Notes under the pieces: model-generated
Seen by the model: only the letters and a program-made list of their open reading frames with translations
What the model was told of the DNA's origin: nothing
Database searches by the model: none
Translations under genes and position numbers: made by a program
Source: Ditylenchus dipsaci
Lineage: Eukaryota > Nematoda > Chromadorea > Rhabditida > Anguinidae
Assembly: GCA_004194705.1 (NCBI GenBank)
Contig: SADC01000069.1
Span: 1 to 64,000, forward strand
Reading direction: 5' to 3'
Length of the DNA stretch: 64,000 bases
Shown: positions 59,774-64,000 of the stretch, piece after piece
Layout of the letters: every line of letters starts with the position of its first letter
How positions within the stretch are numbered: position 1 is the first letter of the stretch

Positions 59774-62700
59774 TCAACACATTTCAGGCTTTATTTTTCT
59801 AACTGTTCTACAAGTCATTTGATCAATAGAGTTGGGCAGCTGTTCATTGGATGTTTCTGGCAAAATCAAAGTCAGAATGCCTCCTATACCAGCACTCACA
59901 CCAAACAAAACAGTGGGGATCATTGGAGATATCAAAGACTAAACCCAAAATTGTTATAACTAACCGAAAACAAAAACTTCACCATAGTTCTGACGGTAGG
60001 CGCAAAGGCTCCACCTATTCTAGCAACCACTGCAACAGAATTTTAGTATTCTCTAAGAAATGGATTGGAATTGTGCTTTTTAAAAAGATTTGTACTTTTT
60101 GCGAGATCTCAAATCTTTTTGATTCTTGAAGTTTCACGTCAAATTTTTTTTTCTTCAAATGGCGAAAGGTACTGGATAAAATGACTTTTGTTCAAAAATA
60201 GTCAAAATGTACTTCTTTTTGAAACTTTTCATTCCCATTTTTGGTTTGAAGTTTGAAGGAAACCAACTTGAACAAATGCCAATGCAACCGTTTCTGGCAA
60301 CAGTAGGGAACACTTCACTTGCATACACAAACAAACTAGTAAAAGCACATGAAATGGAAAATTTGCCCAATAACCACATTGCTAAACTTATTCTGGAATC
60401 ATCTGCGAAAAATTGTATTTTTAGTTAATATTAAATGTGTGGGTAACAAAACCTGTGAATAGAATTGTAAAAAAAGATGCAGCTGCCAGGAAATGACACA
60501 GGCTTACAAACCTCTTCTCCCTATTCTAAAAAGTATGATTATTTGTAAAAGGTCAGAAAGCTAAAGGTTTGGTCACAACATAGTCAGTACCGTATTTCTC
60601 TAATTGAAGCCCACGCTTTATTTGAAGCACACCCTCTGATAGAAAGCCACCCTGGAGTAGGGTTGAAATATATAAGGCAGGGATCCATATCTACTTATTT
60701 ATAAGAATTTTACTTATTTTTTGAATTCATGGCGCAATATCTAAAATTTCGAACGATATAAAAGTTTCTCATAAATGATCAAAATTAGTCAAAGTCATAA
60801 AGAAGAATCAAACAATCAAACAAAAGTCAGTCAAAATATTTAAATACAGTTAACAAACAAATACATAGCTATTTTTTGTCTCGACGTGAAAACCACGAAT
60901 GTGATTTTGCAATTTTGACACACCGTAGAGCGGCGTTTACAGAGCTCAAAAAACTACCGGGAAATAGCAAACATCTGGCCTGCCTAGCAGGATTTTTTCT
61001 TTTGAACTGACAGGCATACTTGAGAGTTTTGTGAGTTACCTGCACCACATATATAAATTGAATTATTTACCTGTTTAACATAAATGGTGAAATCAAGTAC
61101 GATGGGATTTCTATGAGACCCATAAATGCAAAATTCAAAAATCTATAATAAATTTTATTTAAAAATAGTACGGTAATAAATGGTACTTGTTGCCAGAAAT
61201 TTGTGTGCTGTGCAAGCTAAGGCCGTAGTAAACGAAGGTGTCGCAAGTCCTTAACATATTGCTTTCATAAATTAAAATAAAAAATTGAATGTACCATAGA
61301 TATAGCATTACCAAAGTGTAAAGCGAAAGCACTTTACTAGATAGTAACTGTTGAAGCAATCTAAAATTTTAAATATGGCTTTGATTTCAACAATTGCAAA
61401 ATTTAACCCTGTTTGTGGAAAAGATGTTTCATCTTTCAATAATTTTGTTTTGATAGCGTGAGAATGGTTGCAGAAATGTGTAGCAGTTATGTCCATTACC
61501 TTTGGCGTTCCAAGTTGGTTGGCACTGCTATTAGCTTTTTGCATCCATTCTGTTACTTTGTTATGGTCGCCTTTTGAGACCAAGTAATGAAAACTTTCAG
61601 GAACAGTGCTTAATAAATAGATTATTTTTTTTACAATTTATATTCTGAGAATTATGAGCGTTACTAGGTATGACCACAATAAATTTTTCAAAACTGAATT
61701 TATTTTTTTCCTAAGTTACTCCTATACCGAACTTTAGTTGAATCACTCTTAGTAAAGTCGTTGTTTATTTATGTTAACTCAATTTCTTTTTTTTTGCCAT
61801 CAAAAAAAAAACCATAGCCGCTTCTTTGTTGATTCCGTCGCGGTTCTATAGTTCCGACCATAAGTCCAGCTTAAAGCACTTTTCAATTTTTGGAAAATTT
61901 TGAATATAATTGCAAAATATGTTAGGTGTCGCGTTATAGAGAGTATTTTTTGGGCGGGAGCAGGTCTAGGTTGTGGGTTTATTGGGTGTCGGGTTATCAG
62001 GGGTGAAGTTTGGAACTATTGCACTTTGTGACTTTTCAAAAGGTCAAAATTTTTCAAAATAAAAAAATCACACATTTTATGCCAGAATTAATTTTTTTAA
62101 TGCCCACCACACACCACCCAACCACATCTTCTACCACAAAAACCTATAAATCTACTTTCAAGGATCAAATGCACGAATAAAACAATAAAACCTGGCTCCA
62201 AAAGTAAAAGAGTGTATCTGGGTATCTTCTTTTTTTGAGATCATCCATTTTTATATGTTGGCATAGAAATATTTAAAAAACCTTGAAGTCTAACACTCAA
62301 TGGAGAAAATAAATGACTATCAATTAAAAATAGGTTTCTACAAATAGGTTTCTACAGGTTTCTATTATTCTCAACAAAAAATGAATTTTCACCAAAATTG
62401 AAATTTTTTAAACTTTTTGACTTTTTGGGGGGGGGTTACCAAGTGCAATAGTTCCTGAAGTTTGTTGAGTTTCTTTGTCGTCTAACCAAATTTCGGAGTT
62501 CGACTGTAATCAAATAATTTTCACACCAAAAATTACTTAAAAGTTGTTTTTTGTACTTTTATGACAAATTCAGGGCTTCGTGATCCCAAAATTTGTAAGT
62601 CGGATACATTGTAACCAGGGCTCTATATAAAATATGAATTTCCCTCAACACAAGTGACTAAATACACATATTTAAATTGCCCTAAGACTTTGTATAGAAA

Positions 62701-63884
62701 TATCAAGATGTTTGGAAAGCAAGAAACGAGCAGAACAAGGGTTGTCAGGCAAGCGATACCAAACTGAAACCAATTATTTGGATGGGTAAGTACAGCAGAA
62801 GCAGATCGCCATAGAAATTTAATAAATACGAAAACGGAATGAAATGTTGGATGAAAGAAAATTAGTGAAAAATTATTTTGATATGGATTTTCGAGATCAT
62901 TTTACATACACCGTTTTTCGAAATCTAACAGGCACCTCTGCAATCAGATAACAGCTATGTAACTACCGTATATTCTTTTTTAAAGGCCCCGGGCCTTTAT
63001 TTTTCAACCTTCGAAAAATCCGGAAATTGTAAATCAAAAATGGTTCTAACTCTGAAATCCTGGTCAAAAATCGATGGGGGGGGGGTGGGCTTTTATTAGA
63101 GAGGGGGCCTTTAATAGAGAATATACGGTATCTAAGAAGGCAGAGGGACGAAAACAAAGTTTGCAAAAATTCCTGTAAATAGTATATTTTTAAAAAATTA
63201 AATAATTAAGGATGAATTGGTTTGGGCGATTATTGGTGGATTACAGCCTGGACGAGATCCGCCAAAGAGCTGCGATCCTTCTTGTTTGCTAGTTTGTGAA
63301 CGGCAATACGGCTGTGAGCACTAGTAATAATAGTACCAACGGAGTTGCCAGGAATTCAGCTAACAATGGGAGGGAGCTGAGAGAAACAAGCTTCAGATAA
63401 CTTTTTGTACCGTCTTTCACTTATTAATAATATTGTACAAATGACGATTTAAAATTTACAGGGTGTCCAATAAAAATTGCAACACTTTGGGAAAATTTTC
63501 GGCATAGCGAAGATTCCGCGAAAGTTGAATTTTCAGCGTCCATGCTAGGGAAAAACAAATTCTGACACCGGATTCGTGATCAGTATGGTCCATGGCAGAT
63601 TAACCTTCTTCAAATTTAAGCTGGCAGGGGTGCTCCTGCCAGCTTATGTCACTGCATATTTTGTTATTATTCTTCATATTTAAACTGACTTACAAGTAAT
63701 AAACAAGTGCGAAAAGCAGCATAGGTGCAGAAGTAGTAAATATTAATTGTCTCCAATTGGGAAGCCAATAAGCTAGCGGTCCAACGGCACAATAACCAAC
63801 CACCCACATTAAACCAAATGAAAGAGTTGTGTAAGAGCGTAATTTTATAGGAATACTTTCATATGCCAAGATCCAATTGTCACA
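59774..63884 (-). CDS. SLC22-type organic-ion transporter (MFS), C-terminal two thirds
   Basis: Exons 63884-63694, 61608-61500, 61347-61295, 61249-61187, 61142-61071, 60525-60453, 60402-60268, 60029-59983, 59938-59774; phases agree except around 60525-60453. In order: ILAYESIPIKLRSYTTLSFG (TM4-6 region), VPESFHYLVSKG (the PESPRWL-SKG signature after TM6), LYTLVMLYLW and TFVYYGLSLH (TM7), FMGLIEIPSYLISPFMLN with RIGRR (TM8 and loop), FTSLFVYASEVFPTVARNG (TM10 and loop), VARIGGAFAP (TM11) and VLFGVSAGIGGILTLILPET (TM12). These are the landmarks of the SLC22 family, plasma-membrane carriers for organic cations, anions or carnitine; the substrate cannot be told. N-terminal exons lie beyond the window. 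The 60525-60453 exon needs one extra base after IGRRG. Confidence 0.82.
60588..61020. other. Intron of the transporter, MITE end
   Basis: Starts with TACCGTATTTCTCTAATTGA, a single end of the TACCGTATTT family without a detected partner. The rest is AT-rich, no exon seen. Confidence 0.45.
61609..63693. other. Large transporter intron
   Basis: The splice phase (2) and protein join (VYYF-TVPESF) connect the exons on either side directly. Contains the MITE at 62964-63130, an unpaired CAGGGTGTCC end at about 63465, and an exon-like but unsupported stretch near 62690-62780. Confidence 0.5.
62964..63130. mobile_element. TACCGTATTT-family MITE
   Basis: Ends TACCGTATATTCTTTTTTAAA and TTTAATAGAGAATATACGGTA; inner arms AGGCCCC/GGGGCCT. 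167 bp. Confidence 0.75.
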
Positions 63885-64000
63885 CTACAACCCTACAAAT
63901 AAAAAAACCAAAATAACAAATTTTTACTTCAAATTATTTAACTTTTTTTATTATTTTATAATGACTGTCAATGCAAAATTTGAATTTTCTTTTTGATTGA

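Noticed and set aside
62690..62780. Minus-strand exon-like stretch FGIACLTTLVLLVSCFPN with good acceptor, looked like a transporter TM segment
   Set aside because: The exon at 63694 joins the exon at 61608 directly in phase and in protein alignment, leaving no room for it.

Overview
This window is animal nuclear DNA. It is AT-rich, its genes are split by GT-AG introns, and most of its length is repeats. Two genes point to a nematode. One is a three-exon neuropeptide precursor on the minus strand at 27.8-29.4 kb whose last exon encodes KR-GLGPRPLRFG-stop, the peptide known from C. elegans flp-21. The other is a nine-exon paired-like homeobox gene (9.2-21.4 kb, minus) of the UNC-42/Prop1 type. 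Acceptor-like sites 7-9 nt upstream of several start codons fit spliced-leader trans-splicing. Large introns and heavy repeat load are unlike C. elegans; a repeat-rich enoplean such as a mermithid is possible but is only a guess.

Layout: 0-0.5 kb, start of an AT-hook-like nuclear protein (minus, runs off the edge). 2.4 kb, terminal exon of an unknown gene (minus). 4.8-7.1 kb, a MULE transposon with FLYWCH domain. 7.9-8.8 kb, a non-autonomous hAT element with a perfect 8-bp target duplication. 9.2-21.4 kb, the unc-42-like gene, with introns full of MITEs and a Tc1-like relic. 23.9-26.6 kb, a His/Gly-rich secreted-protein gene with apparent frameshifts (minus). 27.8-29.4 kb, flp-21 (minus). 30.8-37.8 kb, an unidentified multi-pass membrane protein (minus). 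40.1-41.95 kb, a decayed BED-finger hAT transposon. 44.0-45.0 kb, a compact six-exon Lys/Asn-rich protein gene (minus). 45.86-47.63 kb, a four-exon plus-strand gene ending in the histone H4 C-terminus. 50.5-59.2 kb, a two-pore-domain (TWK/K2P) potassium channel (plus). 59.8-63.9 kb, an SLC22/organic-ion-transporter-like MFS carrier (minus), convergent with the channel.

The joins I propose were tested by reading-frame phase. The unc-42-like, flp-21 and Lys-rich genes close perfectly. The channel, the transporter and the His-rich gene each need 1-2 nt corrections, so either the assembly carries small indels or these copies are damaged. The window holds several neuronal genes (UNC-42-type regulator, FLP-21, K2P channel) but nothing suggests co-regulation.

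The most unusual signals are: a K2P channel with almost no extracellular cap between M1 and P1; an exon of that channel held in the loop of a large inverted pair of short-tandem-repeat arms; a histone H4 C-terminus attached to an unrelated reading frame, in a gene itself bracketed by inverted tandem arrays; very small exons carrying the homeodomain recognition helix and the second K+ selectivity filter; and a dense set of hairpin MITE families, several with intact target duplications or nested insertions.
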